A DNA stretch of 64,000 nucleotides from Parasponia andersonii (taxonomy: Eukaryota > Streptophyta > Magnoliopsida > Rosales > Cannabaceae). Location of the stretch: contig JXTB01000178.1 in NCBI GenBank assembly GCA_002914805.1, forward strand, positions 594,917 through 658,916. The letters run 5' to 3'. Of this stretch, positions 1 through 13,020 are shown piece after piece. The notes under the pieces are model-generated. The model did no database searches. It was not told the origin of the DNA and worked only from the letters and a program-made list of their open reading frames with translations. The stretch's first letter is position 1; every line of letters starts with the position of its first letter. A program made the position numbers and the translations under genes.

Positions 1-545
1 CAATGCCTAATTATTAGAGTGCACAAATCTGACATTACGCGATTAAGCTTAATCTAAGCTAGCTTAGTGTAATTAAACACAGTTCAGTACAATAACTGCT
101 ACCTCGTGCTTACCTGAAACCAAAATTTTGGAAAATGCTAGAAATAGTTTCTACACATTAAATAAAATCTATTTGATATGTTAAAAGCACAGCGAATTCG
201 GCTCCAAAAAGCATAAAAAATGCATTTTACCGAAGAACTACTATTTGACCAAGTTATCAACAAACATGATTTTATTGCATGTTTGTATAGTATTACTATT
301 CATAAATATATTCTAAATATATTCTTTGTTCCTTTCACATACCAAGCTCTTTCTCTCTGAGGGTATTGAGCCATTACACTACATGGGAGCACTTCCACAA
401 ATATTAGTACAATAATACAAATCATTTAACAATCAGAATGAGTAATTTACCATGAAATTGATACTAGTTGCTTGATATGTCTATTATGCAATATGAATAT
501 TTTTATTATTGGCTTATTATGTATGTGAGAATCTTGGGCATCATA
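1..545 (-). mobile_element. Partial ~3 kb LTR (Ty3-type family), cut by window edge
   Basis: This stretch is the reverse complement of the first ~550 bases of the LTR at 35617-38619. Shared blocks include the GCGATTAAGCTTAATC segment and the segment at 521-540 that mirrors CCCAAGATTCTCACAT. The LTR's outer end lies near 545 and its body runs off the left edge. It is a fossil; whether it is a solo LTR or part of a longer element cannot be seen. Confidence 0.8.
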
Positions 546-2846
546 TTAGATATTCGCTGAATTAATAAACTGACATTTTTCTATTTGAATTTGTACATAA
601 TTTATATGTCTTTAAATATCAGAAAATCTCTAGTTTATTTATGTGACCATAAATTCAGTATATAAATGTTATGTACATGAGGAATAAATTTATGGATAAT
701 CAACTAAATATAGTCTGTAATAATTAATTAAAGTTTGAGATCTTTAATTAAAGATTATTAGTACGGTCTACTAATATTGAGAATGTAATAGTCTTATTCA
801 AACTATTGATGTGTTAACATCACAATAGAGGTACTTTATATAATTCGATTATATAGGACTGAACCAGACATGATTTGAATCTCACATAAATTTCATTAAC
901 TATTGAGAGTTCAAATAATATCACTAGATGATTATTGTAAATCAATCTTAATCCTGAGTAGTTATAGACTCTTATTTATAACATTAAGTTCTTTAGCATA
1001 CTTGTTAAAGGTTTATTTTTTAAACAGATAGTAAAACTTGTCTCTTGGGAGCATGATGAGATAAATAGCTAGGAATGTAGCTTACAAATATGGAATCTAT
1101 TAATTCTATTAGGAAACTAAAAAGATGATTCCCTTGTGTATTGATTCAGGACTTAAACAGTTTGAGTACTTAATTTATAATATATTTATAAATTAATTAT
1201 TCATTGGAGAATCAACGATACACAAGGATAAAGATGTAATTAGAGAGGTAAATAAAACATGACCTAACTCCAATTATGAATTATCTATGGAGGATTGAAT
1301 TATATGTAATGATTAAATTGATAGATTGCTCACTGTTTTCTAAGTAAAATAATTATGTAACTTCAAGAGTACAATTCCAGATTTTTAGTACAGTAATACT
1401 GAAATTAATAAATTAAAAAAATTAATTAAAGAGTTTAATTAATTGTCATTATTTATTAGAATTTGAATTATAGGTCCATAGGTCCCCAATTCCACCTCTT
1501 ACAAACAATATATTGGATATTACATTATTTTTGTTACTGTACACTTTATCTAGATAAATTATTTATATACAATAATTAATAATTGTTATTAATTAATTTA
1601 ACTTTATGTAGAGATGAGTTTCTTAATTTGTTTAAATTTTGAATTTATTACACTACGTATTATTTTCTACAGAGCCTCCATAACCTAAAGAGAAAAAGAA
1701 AAGAGTCTCCTTATTCTCTGTAGAACAAACTCTTACAATCTCATGTATTGAAAATATTGCAAGTCAGAATATTACAAGGGCCTAAAATGTGACTTTTAAG
1801 AAATTATATACAATGTCCACAAGTTCATCCAATTGTGTTTGAGACTTGGAATAGAAGATCGTGATTTAGAAGACAGAAAAACTTGAATCCGCTGATAGGC
1901 TATAAGAGGAATTAGATCTATTCTCTTTGTATGTTTTTATTTGCAATAAATTAATACTATGTACTCATATATTCAATTATTTTGAAATTTTTTTTTATTA
2001 TTTTTGAACTAATCTTCTACTACAAAAATCTTTTTTAAAACCAACGTAATTATCATCACTTATTTGTAAAACAACACGTATATTCTTCCATAGATCTCTG
2101 TAATTGAAAAAACAAAGCTGATGTTAGGATTCTAAATAGGACTGACAAAAATAAACAAACAAAATCTTGTCAAATCATAATTTCTTTTCCTAAATTAATT
2201 ATGTATATTTACATGAAAATATATGAAAACCTAATCCCAAAATTATAGTTACGACTCATGCAATAAAGAAGAGGTTAGCTTGCACTAGATTCTTGAACAA
2301 ACTCTTTGACAAACAACACTACCTTCTACTTTTGACATTGTCCAATTCAATCTAATAAATTGGCTTTCTTTTCTACCTTATTTACAAATTATGCTACTAA
2401 AATATGACAAATAGTGTCAAAAGGAGAATATATACCCTGTCAAAGAGTCTGTTGTTAACAATTCTCGATAAAAAATGTAGAGTTATAATTAAGTGAGGGA
2501 GAGGAGGAATATTAGTATATATACACAACTGCAAATTAAAAAAAAAAAAAAAAGAAAAATAATAAGGCCCATCTTTACGAAATTTTATTTACATGAAATC
2601 AATGAAATCATGTTTAATAAGTTATTTCAACTAAACAAAAATGCATGCATTTTTATCAAAATGGACATGATTGCCACTTTGAGCTTAATTATATTTGAAA
2701 ACACTTCAGGGATATTTTGGAATTAAAGGGGGAACAAAACGTACTTTAGGATTGCGGCTTTTTTTTTTTAAAAAAAAAAAAAGACAAAACAAAGCCATTA
2801 TTTGAAGGTCCTTCCTCCAACTTGAAGCGTGTATATATATATATAT
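546..2846. other. Unassigned AT-rich intergenic stretch
   Basis: No convincing gene is visible in either strand. The sequence is very AT-rich, with poly-A/T runs near 2540 and 2760 and a (TA)n tract near 2832. Parts of 700-1400 have the look of old non-coding retroelement sequence, but no ends, PBS or coding motifs could be assigned. A weak CTACTACAAAAA match at ~2020 recalls CACTA ends but lacks the leading CACTA. Confidence 0.4.
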
Positions 2847-3074
2847 GGCACCAATCCAGTAGGTCTTTTTTTTTTTTACCTATGCATAGGTATCAATTTT
2901 ACTAATAAAAATTTAGCATGCATAATTTTTTATTGTAAAAAATAAGAAAGAGAAAGATCATTAATAATACACGTTTTTTCATACATTTCATTATAACCAT
3001 TGGATCACCATTAAATAGTGATCCAACCGCTAAAAAAAATACCTACAAAAAAAAAACCTATTAAATTGGCAATC
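2847..3074. mobile_element. MITE, copy 1 (family seen three times in the window)
   Basis: The element begins with GGCACCAATCCAGTAGGT and ends with the near inverted match ACCTATTAAATTGGCAATC. It is flanked on both sides by TATATA tracts, which suggests a TA target. The interior matches copy 2 at 11780-12023, including the segment TACCTATGCATAGGTATCAA. It has no coding capacity. A Tc1/mariner-type origin is possible because of the TA flanks but is not proven. Confidence 0.7.
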
Positions 3075-3274
3075 TATATATATATATATATATATATATA
3101 TAAGAATGTACTTTTCGTAACAGGAAAGAAAGAAAGGAAGAAAGTGGGATTAAAGAAACAAAAATTAAAAAAGAAAGAAACAACTTTAATTTCATATAAA
3201 TCCAAAAAAATTATGAAAGTAGGAACTTACTTGTATGCACTACTTCTTAGATCTAACAATATTACTTCAAATAA

Positions 3275-3622
3275 AAACTAAGCGACGAAATTCCTCAGCG
3301 CATTCACCCATACACCAGTCGTACTGAATGTTCTTTCCGTTATTTTTGATGTATTGAAAGTGTCGTCTAGATAATTTTCCCATACAAATCACAAATTTGA
3401 AGTAGTCTTTTACTACTCTGATTGGAAAATCACGAGGCCGAGGGATATTCTTAAATCCATCAAATTAAGCATGATGATCAAGAATTTTTTGAGAAGGAAT
3501 TGGAGAGGTGGGAGAGGTCATTGCTTGTACAACTAGAAGCTGATGAGTACCACAATGAGCCCCATCATTATCATAGTAGTACTGCTCCCAATTTTCCTAG
3601 TTGCAACCATTGTTAGACTCAT
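3275..3622 (-). pseudogene. Small Cys-rich secreted-peptide-like relic, copy A
   Basis: On the minus strand an ATG at 3622 opens a short frame, MSLTMVATRKIGSSTTMIMM followed by GLIVVLISF and a stop. It looks like a signal peptide or single membrane helix. Downstream, about 3460-3275, a second frame reads ...PRPRDFPIRVVKDYFKFVIC, MGKLSRRHFQYI and DWCMGECAEEFRR before its stop. The two parts could be exons, but no clean splice pair is obvious, so it may be dead. Copy B at 13021-13382 repeats the arrangement. The spaced cysteines recall plant thionin-like or other small Cys-rich peptides, but I do not recognise the family. Confidence 0.4.
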
Positions 3623-3913
3623 TTTCTAGCTACTCACTTTCCTCAATCACTTATAATTGAAATTTTTTCGGTCTTCTCAAAGAGGATACCTTGTTTTGCA
3701 TCATGCTAGCCACAGTATGTTTATAATTATACATATAATTATATCAGCTCTAAAAAGAGTGAATTTGATTTGTCAATAGTTAAACAATATGTTGAAAGCG
3801 TATACAAATATATGCCTTAATTACGATTGGTTTGTGATCAAGTCCTTTTCTTTCTTCGTGTAAACTCAATATATTGGCTTCTTCAATGACGTTTCTTTCT
3901 CTGAAAAGGTTTT

Positions 3914-6900
3914 TGTTGGTGATGATTCTCACCAGCTATCCATGTGTCTCCGAATTACCGATGCTGTATTTACCAACTGTCGACGTATTCTCGCTATCCC
4001 AGAGTGTTTTAAACTTCAGGTCGGGTCGCTGAGGTGGGGGTGGCCACCTGCAAAAACTCTCTGATGCTTAAGTCAGATGTTCATCCCTGAGATTGAGTAG
4101 CAACTTACTTATAAATTTTTATGTATCTCTCCTTGTATATGTATAATGCTTATCTGTCTATATCCTCAGGGGAAGGCATGGCTCATACATATATAGTCCT
4201 AGAATTGAGAGCTTTCTGGCTCTTAATACTAGGATCGAGTACCTTTTCTCATCATGACTTACTCCAGAAACCACGGGCCGTAGTTACCGTGACTTCCCTT
4301 GCATCACCATGACTTGCTTTCCGCCATCCCCTATGGCTCGAGCCTGCCGGAGGCGAGACTTTGACAAAATGTCGTTCTGTTAAGACGGTTTGCCCAATGC
4401 GCACACCTACCCAGGATCACATTAAATGCCCTGTCTGGGTATGAAGCAGTGCGCTACCTCCCATGGTCTTCTGGCAGAAGACCCTCGAGGCTCCTGACCC
4501 ACAGCTGTCGAGGTAAGAATTGGACTGGGCCGAACCCGTCCAGGGTCTAGGATGAATTCGGCCCTGGCTTTCGATAGCCCATAGGCCTATACGGTATCAT
4601 GTGCGACTCGCGTGGCTTTTAAGCGATCCCTCTGGACACGTGTCGGACGGTGTGCCCCCCTATGACCTGTTCTGCTACTTAATCGTCCACGTGGTATATG
4701 ATCTAGGAACGGGCTCCACAACTGCCCCTATTTCCCTATTTGATGGATTCCCATCCATCAAGTGGGGAAATTGTGCCCCCAGTCCGCCAATTTGAAGGGC
4801 ACACGTGACTCCTTACTGTCATTTTTCCTCAATTACTGACATTGGTGCACGCCAATCCATGTGATGATTTTTTTAAATTTTGAAATTCTAGTGCTTCTGT
4901 CTCCCTTGCACTGTTCCCCTCCAGAGAAGACTCTTCAGCTCCTCCTCTATAAAAGTCGCACTTGTGCTCATTTCTTACTTTACCAAAGTCCCCAAGTATT
5001 CCAACTTTCTCAAATCTTAGGGCTTCTGAATCTTCCCTTTTCTAGAATCTTTCGCTTTCTTCGATCGCATCCAAGACAATGGCCCCGAACCAGAGTTAGA
5101 AACTCTACCCCGTCGCGGGTTCTGAGTTGGGCTCGTTAAGGAGGCATCTCTGCTTCCCTGGCAGAGTTACTTTACAAAGGGTCGAGGGCCCGGCAGACTG
5201 GTACCTTCGCCCCTTTGCCCCTGAAGTCTCCAATGTCTTGGAGAGGAGGCAATTAGAATGGCTGCAGTTTCCCCTTCCTCCCCTGGTCCATCAGCTCTTC
5301 AGCCTGACAGGGATTTACCCGATGCAACTGAACGCCAACGGGGTCATGATCTTGATAGGGATCTCTGCTTTGTCGGTCCTCCTCAATGTGCATATCGACC
5401 TAGAGGTGGTTTTTTACACCTACAAACTCACCCTCATCCCCAAAAAGAGCTCTTACTCCACTTTGTACCTCCAGCCGCTCCTAGGGCACCACATTTTTTG
5501 GGGCTTGCCGAGGTCAGACAAGCAATGGGATTCCCACTCCAAGCTGTACACTGTTAGAAGGGCGTGGTGCTCTCCTTGGGTGAACGGGGAGTGTTTCCAA
5601 ATTCCCTCATTTTTTCTGCAAAGTATTGAATCATGATTTTTGGGTCTACATGCACTTTATCTGTTTTTACTCACGATATTTTGCTCCGCGTAACCTCTGT
5701 GGAGGAAAACAAGTTCGAGCCACGACTATTGGCAGGACGGCTCAAGGAGTTGGAGGGAGTCGTCATCTTTGGGTCCTTGGGGGATTGCCGACACATTTAC
5801 GCCGTTCTAAATCTCCAGGTGATGAATATGATGCCGAGGATGGTCTCATATCTCCTCTTTCCGCTGGAAATGTGGGTCATCACTAAGTACCTTCGGAGCC
5901 AGCTTGACGCCTCGGCTCTGAACCGATTCCGCCGGGATGAGCAGAGTTGCATCGCCATGGTAGGTCGCCAAATCACAGCCTTGAGCCAGTTGGCGGGTCC
6001 AAATGACCTAGTGGCACTGACCAGTCACAAGCTTGAAGCGGCGGTGAAGCTCGTGACTGAGGAATGCATCAGGCTCTGACAAAAGGAAGTCGCTGGCCCT
6101 AATAGGGTTTGGGGTGAGTTCATTTGGTGCCCTAGGGCTCCGTCGATCAGGTCAAGGCTGTGTTCTAATCACGTTGCTTGCTCTTACAGGTTCAAACGCA
6201 TGCCCTTCAGTAGACCCCTCCCCGGTCAAGAGAGTGCTATTGCACATCGAGCCCGGTCTAAGGTCCCCACTGGTCAGCGTCTAGTGGTGTCCTCTAAGGA
6301 TGAGGCCGGCGGGTAGGGAGTTCTCACCCCAAGAACGGGCTCGGACGATGACCTGGATGATCTGTTCTCATCCGGAGGTGAAACGCCCATGGTGCATTTT
6401 ACCGAGGTGGGTGAGCTTGCGACTCAGGAGGCACTAGCCATAAAGATCGTGTATGGCAAAGGGGCACCTTCCAGCTTGCCAGGGGAGCCTGCTGCACTGA
6501 CTTCCTTCCCCTAGCTTCGGTTTGAAGGCGGGTACAGGGTCCGGCACTGCCTGCTCTCATGGGGAGATTACCGACCTCAGTAGAGGGGCTCCGAAGCTGA
6601 AGTCTCGGCTGTCTTCCCCTCCCCTAGTCTCCATGCAGCGAGGTCGCGAAGTCAACTCGTCCAAGGGGAAGGAAAGCCTGGTGGGGAAGAGAGGCAGAAC
6701 TGCCCTTTCTTCTGATAGTGACGATGATTGGGCTACCTTAACCCTCATGAGGAGGAGGAGGTCTGTGCGAGGTGGCCCGTCTGAGAATGCTGGTCAAGAC
6801 AAGACCGAAAAATTACAGCCAAGCGGGTCTCCGAAGGAGGTGGTAGCTGAAGCCGCTAAAGCAGCAGCAGTCGACGTGGCTTCTTCTGCTGAAGATGCGT

Positions 6901-7719
6901 CACCTCCAACTGTCGCTAAAGGTGCGCCTGGTGAAGCCCTGCTTCCCACAAACGGCGCCAAACTGTTGATAACGATTCTCACCAGCTGTCCATGTGTCTC
7001 TGAACTGCTGATGATGTATCTACTAACTGTCCATGTATCCTCGCTATGCCATAGTGCTTAAGACTTCAGGTCGGGTCGGTGAGACAGGGGTGGCCATCTG
7101 CAAAGACTCTCCGATGCTTAAATCAGATGTTTATCCCTGAGATTGAGTAGCAAAGATCAAGTTTTTCTCTTGCTTATAAATTTTTATTTATCTCTCTTTG
7201 TATGTGTATAATGCCTATCTGTCTATATCCTCAGGGGGAGGTATGACTCATACATATATAGTCCTGGAATTGAGAGCTTTCTGGCTCTCAATTATAGGAT
7301 CGAGTACCTTTTCTCATCATGACATACTCCAGAACTCACGTGCCCTGGTTACCGTGACTTCTCTTGCATCGTCGTGACCTATTTTCCGCCGTCCCCTATG
7401 GCTCGAGCCCGCCGGGTGCGAGACTTTGACAAATCGTCGTTCTGTCAGGACGGTTTGCCCAATACACACACTTATCCAGGATCGCATTAAATGCCCTGTC
7501 AGGGTCTGGAGCAGTGCGCTGCCTATCATGGTCTTCTGGCGGAAGACTCTCGAGACTCCTGACCCCCAGCTATCGAGGTAAGAATTGGACTAGGCCGAAC
7601 CCGTCCAGGGTCTGGGATGGATTCGGCCCTGGCTTCTGACAGCCTATGGGCCCATATGGTATCACATATAACTCACATGGCTTTTAAGCGGTCCCTCTGG
7701 ACACATGTCGGACGGTGTA
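3914..7719 (+). mobile_element. LTR retroelement fossil with gypsy-type gag-like region
   Basis: Two long direct repeats, one from 3914 and one from 6964, share more than 700 bases; both open with TGTTG and then carry GATTCTCACCAGCT. The second repeat stops abruptly at 7719, where a copia LTR begins. The internal region contains a stretch at about 5150-5600 resembling the plant 'putative gypsy type transposon' domain (PF04195), and Ser/Lys-rich coding-like sequence to ~7000. No reverse transcriptase is seen. A TATA-like CTCTATAAAAG lies near 4947. The 3' limit of the first LTR is uncertain. The element is broken in several places and old. Confidence 0.65.
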
Positions 7720-9440
7720 TGTTGGGTTACTCGTGTAACCTAGTATGTGGGCTATAGTTTTTATAACAATTATATAATATTAGGGCTGTCTAATTAAGTA
7801 GGGCCAATTAAGTGATCTAATTTTAGGCTCAGGAAATTACCTATTAAGTGTAGACTCTGTAATGTGTAGTTACCTAATCCTGGTCCAATAAGAATTGATG
7901 GGGTCTCTATTGGTGACTAGTATATAAAGACATAAATATAGGGTTTTGGTCTATAAGCCAAAATAGATCGTGTGCTCTTTTCCTCTACCTCCATCAATAG
8001 AAAGAGTACTCATTAAGCATACATAGAGTATTCTGGCTGTAGAAGACCTTCTACCCTCAGGCTCTAATCAGTTAATCGCTTCCATTTACGTGATCGCATC
8101 CTTTGCTATCAAACTCAATGGATCCAGGTTAGTCACGGGTATCTCTAAATAAATCTTTTCCTGACAATTTGGCATGACAGATTCTAGGATTATATTTGGT
8201 TTATTAATCCATTATGTAATTACAACAAGTGGTATCAGATCAAGAAATTATGTTAAATTGCTTAGGATAATCATGCATGTATCTATTTTGTTATATCTTT
8301 ACCTATATAGCTTTTTAGGGTTTAGATATAACATGTATGATTGGTGAATTTTTCATGATTTTGTTGAGATATTCAGTGTTTGAGGGTTGAATTCTGAGTT
8401 TTGGGTTATAAAATTTGTACATTAGGGTGAAAAATTGCATCAGGTTTGAGTTACCCAATTTTAAAATCGGGAAATTTATACTGAGGCCGCAACTTAGCGC
8501 TGCGGTGCCAAGAACAGACAGGTGGCGCCGCGGCACCACCACCTGAGTTCAAAAAAAAAAAAAAATTTTTAGGTCGTTTTTGACCTAATTGAGGTATACA
8601 GTCTCGGTTTTGGGTAGAATTGAGTCGTTTCAACTCAATTCAAGGAGTTCCAACTTGAAACTTAACCAATCAGTTTTGTTTTCTCAACCCAGCTTCAGTA
8701 CGACCCACAATTTATCTGTTGAAAACTCTATTTGGCTTTAAAGAGTTCATAAAAGTGCTTAAAACTCAATCAGTCATCCATAAAGATTTGTTCATTGAAA
8801 TTTTCACTTTAATATTCTGGGCACTTTGGTTATTATTTTCTTTGCACTATTAGTTTAAATATTTTGAAATAGGTGAGTTGAAACAACATGTTACCAAAGT
8901 AACCTCTATTGTGTAAATTTATTTATTTTGAAATATTTGAATGTTTGTGTATTTATTATTCATGCGAATAATTATCGGCCCAAAGGAAGGTGATTATTTG
9001 GCCGAATAATGAATACACCTGTGGCAATAAATATGTGATAGTTATTAAGTTTCCATATGGACAGTAAATCGGCCCAAAGGAAGATATATTGTCTGACAGG
9101 ATTTACTATTAATATTTGATTACTGCACTAAAGAGTACCACTTACAAGTTAATAAGTCAGCTCAAAGGAAGGCTTATTGATGTTATTCTAGGTATCTTGT
9201 AATGGGAGCCCACCTTACATATTTATGTCATGCTAGTATATCTTATTTGTATGCTTAGCTTATGACATGTTATTAATATGGGATGTTATTTTTTGCTTTT
9301 GTTCTCTGTTCAGTTTCTGCTTCAAGTATATTTGCTAATTTGAATTCAATTCCTGTGCTTAACGGCACAAACTTCAAGAAATGGAAAGAGCACGTTATGA
9401 TTGTGCTCGGTTGCATAGATCTGGACCTTGATATTTAAGA
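7720..9440 (+). mobile_element. Ty1/copia retrotransposon 5' relic
   Basis: A 508-bp LTR (7720-8227) opens with TGTTGGGTTAC and closes with ATTACAACA. It is followed by the initiator-tRNA-Met primer-binding site TGGTATCAGA at 8230-8239. Near 9345-9430 the gag start is recognisable from residues such as PVLNGTNFKKWKEHVMIVLG, typical of plant copia. Only the LTR, leader and gag start survive. It was inserted into the second LTR of the preceding element. No matching 3' LTR was found in the window. Confidence 0.8.
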
Positions 9441-11756
9441 TGTCGAGATGGATTTTGATAATCCTGAAGAGTCTAAATTTTATGCCACGAAACCCAAAGT
9501 AGAAGATAATAGTGCAATACCAATCTCGGTAAAAACTATACTATTATAGTTTTTCTATCTCTTTATATGTATACTATATAATTATACTAATATATTTAAT
9601 ATGCATTTTACATCGCGTAGGTTAATGGTAGAACTAAATAACGAGATAGTTGCCACCAGTTTCATGGTGAATATTAGAGCAACTACGGTTCACGGGATGA
9701 ATTTAGGTAAGGATCATATTCAAGTCTCAATCAAAGAGGAGTTAAACAAAAACGCAGTCCTCCTGATTCCCATTTCATCTGTCGATATCTTCCTAGTTAT
9801 GTCTACAATTAATACACTAGTATCTTGGCCTAAGTATCTAATACTACTTGGGAATGGTGAGATAAATTCTCAAATTTTTACTCAGCTAATTTAATAAAGT
9901 ACACATAATTCTAACTAATTCTTATGACTGTAGCCACAAAGGAAGAAAAATATGTCACCGCCCATAGAGCCAGTGGCTCAACCTCAACAAAAAGAAGTGG
10001 TTTCTTCATCATCATCCAGTGCTAGACCAGTGTATTTGGAGTTGTCTACACAAACACATTATCTTCCTACAATATTGAATTCTTTCTATTCAATAATTTT
10101 AAATTTAATATTAACTTCAATGTTATAATACCGATGGAACAAAAGATATGCTAGATTGAGGAGCATCAATATGTGGGAACGAAGGACATAATACATTTTT
10201 CTCTTCTCCAAGAGATTTTTGCTACATGTATCTCAGTTTATATCAATTAAGTACACTAATATATTTTCTTTTTCTTATACATATTGCATATTTTCTTAAT
10301 TTATAGTAACATAGTATATTTTTAGTTTCCAATTAGGTACTTGTATCATGAACTCTTGAGTTTGGAATGATTGTACTTATTTCAATTTATTGATCCTTCT
10401 AAAGTTCCTAGTGCAAAAAATGATAGTCGTCCTTGTGATCTTGTACAAAAACTCAATGTAGCGAGCAAAAGAATGCTATTATTAGCTCCTTATAATTTTG
10501 GGTAAATATTATCTTGCTTTGACTAAAATGTTATATGTATTTGAGTTGTTTATGTTTTCTTGTAGTTATAATTGGTTACATTGCTTTGAATAGGTAACAT
10601 TGGATGTTGATGGTGATTAATATAGTCCAAAAAAATATTTATCTCTTTGATCCACTTGGACAATGACCACGGCAGGATACCCAAAATCTAATAAATTGGT
10701 TAATGTAGTTTATAATATAATATAGTTAATATATGTTTATCTAATTAATCCATTAGTAATATGACATGTATTTTCTTTTAGTGTATTCCAAATATATAAT
10801 GCAAATAAGCAAAAAAGAGGACAACGACCAAGGTGGTATATAATTAAGATATGATCTATAATAATTATAATATGTACTAACTGATCTTTTGATATTTATA
10901 TATTATAACTATATATAGTTCTCATCATAATCATAGTGTCCATCTCAACTCAACTACATAGAGTATGGTTTTTATATCTTGCGCTTGATGCATGACTTGG
11001 TGAAGGATAATAGTCCAGTGGATTATATTGTATCCAATATAAGTATCTTGATTTGTGTCTTTAGTTACTAAATTTGATTTGTGTCTATAAACTTATACTG
11101 TCACAGCCAATATATTTATTCAGTGGATGACATCAATGAAGTGTATGAAGAATTGGTCGTAACCATAACTAATCATCTATGATTGGTCTCGATTGGTTAG
11201 ACTATGTTCTTAAACTTAGTTATTGGTATAATTCATCATAATTATGTTGCAAGTATTAGTGATATACTCAAGTATTAAGTTATATTTCTAATTTGTTGAC
11301 TTTATGTATGTTAGATAGATTAGTCTAATCTTGAATTAAGTTAATTAAGTTGCAAATGGTAGAGATATATACATATATAAATATTATCTTCTATTTTTTT
11401 ATGTAATAGAATTTTAGTTATATATATTTATTTGTGAATTTATCTAGGTCTAGATATTATATAAGTCGAATGAAACTGTTTATGTAGATTTTTATTGTAT
11501 GAATTTTGTAAATTACCCATGGGAAAGGAAAAAAATTTCTCCTAAGGTGGGCCTTTAACGGCGATTCCATGTCAACCACCATTAAAATGCACCATACAAG
11601 ATTAATTAACAGCAGTTGTAACTGCCGTAATTAGGGAACCGCCGTAATTGATCTCATTTAACGGCGGTTATAACCGCCGTTGAACAAAAGAACCACCATA
11701 ATTGATGTGTCTTTTACAGTGATTAACCGTCGTGATTGTCTCTTTTTGTAGTAGTG
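9441..11756 (+). mobile_element. Decayed CACTA (En/Spm) transposon 3' part
   Basis: The end at 11756 is the inverted CACTACTACAAAAAGAGAC terminus typical of CACTA elements. Before it lie subterminal ACGGCGGTT-type repeats, including a perfect 22-bp palindrome at 11660-11681. Upstream are coding relics of the accessory protein these elements carry: a DUF8039-like segment (9601-9894, residues TTVHGMNLGKDHIQVSI and VSWPKYLILL), then a Ulp1-type protease segment (WMLMVINIVQKNIYLFDPLG near 10600, and CPSQLNYIEYGFYILRLMHD near 10941-11000). The expected E-C-G catalytic cysteine is tyrosine. The 5' terminus is missing. Confidence 0.75.
9601..9894 (+). pseudogene. DUF8039-like exon relic of CACTA accessory protein
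   Basis: This 97-codon open segment resembles the DUF8039 domain that plant CACTA elements carry upstream of a Ulp1-like peptidase. The key similarity is the pattern VHGxxLGxDHxxVSI...A(V)L-PIP...SWP. It has no host-gene context and lies inside the CACTA relic. It is most likely a remnant exon rather than a functional gene. Confidence 0.5.
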
Positions 11757-11779
11757 TTTATTGAGCATATATATATATA

Positions 11780-12023
11780 GGGCACTAATCCAATAGGTAT
11801 TTTTCTTTTTTACCTATACATAGGTATCAATTTGGTCAATGAAAATTTAACATGCATATTTTTTTATTGTAAAAGGTAAGAGAGAGAAAGAGAAAGAGCA
11901 TTAATGATGCACGTCTTTTCATACACTTTATTATACCCATTAGATCATCATTAGATAGTGATCCAACGGCTTAAAAAAAATACCTACTATAGGTAAAAAA
12001 AAATACCTATTAGATTAACAACC
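11780..12023. mobile_element. MITE, copy 2
   Basis: It starts GGGCACTAATCCAATAGGTA and ends with the inverted counterpart TACCTATTAGATTAACAACC. TATATA tracts flank both ends. It aligns along its length with copy 1 (2847-3074), including the TACCTATACATAGGTATCAA palindrome-like segment and the ATTAGATCATCATTAGATAG segment. Confidence 0.75.
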
Positions 12024-12059
<36 letters not shown>

Positions 12060-13020
12060 TTGCTAAAATATTGGTATTAAACCTAAAAATTCCCGCGGAT
12101 GGCCAATAACCCAAGAAAAGAAAAGGATCAGTTATATTTTTCACATGGTCTCCTCTTTTATCTATATTTTTTTTTGTTTATTCTATTTTTTTTCTTTTTC
12201 TAAATACTAATAATTAAATAGAGTAAAAAAAATATTAATTCCTAAATGAATGAATTTTAATTTTTCACTAGGAAATTTCTAATAAGAATATATAGTTAGA
12301 ATTCGATATCGGATCTTTTATGTTATGCGAGTTTCAAAATATTTCGTTTGTTGTAATACTTCTCATAAAAAGCATGAGATAAGCTTGAAGTTTGACATGT
12401 GGTAAGCTCTTGTTGGAGAGACTTTCATAAAATCAAATAATTTGACAAATGTATATCAACATGCAATCCTTTGGATGGCATCTCATCATTGAGGTGTCAA
12501 CATGCAATCCTTTGGCCTATGTGTAGATCTTATGGGTACGAATCACGCCTTTCATCTCAAAGTTAAATATAAAGGCCGAGGGTCCTTCTACTTTAATTGT
12601 TGTAAATATTAAGTTAATAAGGACCAAGAACTTAGAAGAAGAAAGATAACTTAAGGAGGGAAAAAGAAAAAAAAAAAGAGGTAACAAGCAACCACACCAA
12701 CTAGAAACCATCAGGGAAAAAGAAAAAACGTAAGGTTTTACACATGAATATATAGTTCTCTCTTTTTTTTTTCTCTAAACAGTGTTTATTCCATTGCTGA
12801 CGTTACATACTAATCACACACAAATATTATTCATGATCACTTCTTTTTAAAATACTGCATATACTCTTTGACTGGATAATGGATGTTTATGTAAAATGAA
12901 AAAACAAATCCAGAAAAGGAAAAACTTCAGGCGTAGCAAATCCATAAATTTTATGGGTTGTAGGAACTTACTTGTATGCACTAGCTACGAAAACCCAACA
13001 GTCACTTCAAAAAAAAAAAA
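12024..13020. other. Unassigned intergenic stretch
   Basis: No gene is supported. It contains a (TA)n tract directly after the MITE and homopolymer runs. From ~12950 (GGAACTTACTTGTATGCACTA) begins the duplicated block that also occurs at 3222 on the other side of the transposon cluster. Confidence 0.4.

Noticed and set aside
2010-2030. CTACTACAAAAA as a possible 5' end of the CACTA element
   Set aside because: The leading CACTA is missing and unrelated elements fill the 9 kb to the 3' end, so the two cannot be paired with confidence.
2493-3281. Lys/Ile-rich open frames near poly-A and (TA)n tracts
   Set aside because: Low-complexity translation of AT-rich repeats and a MITE.
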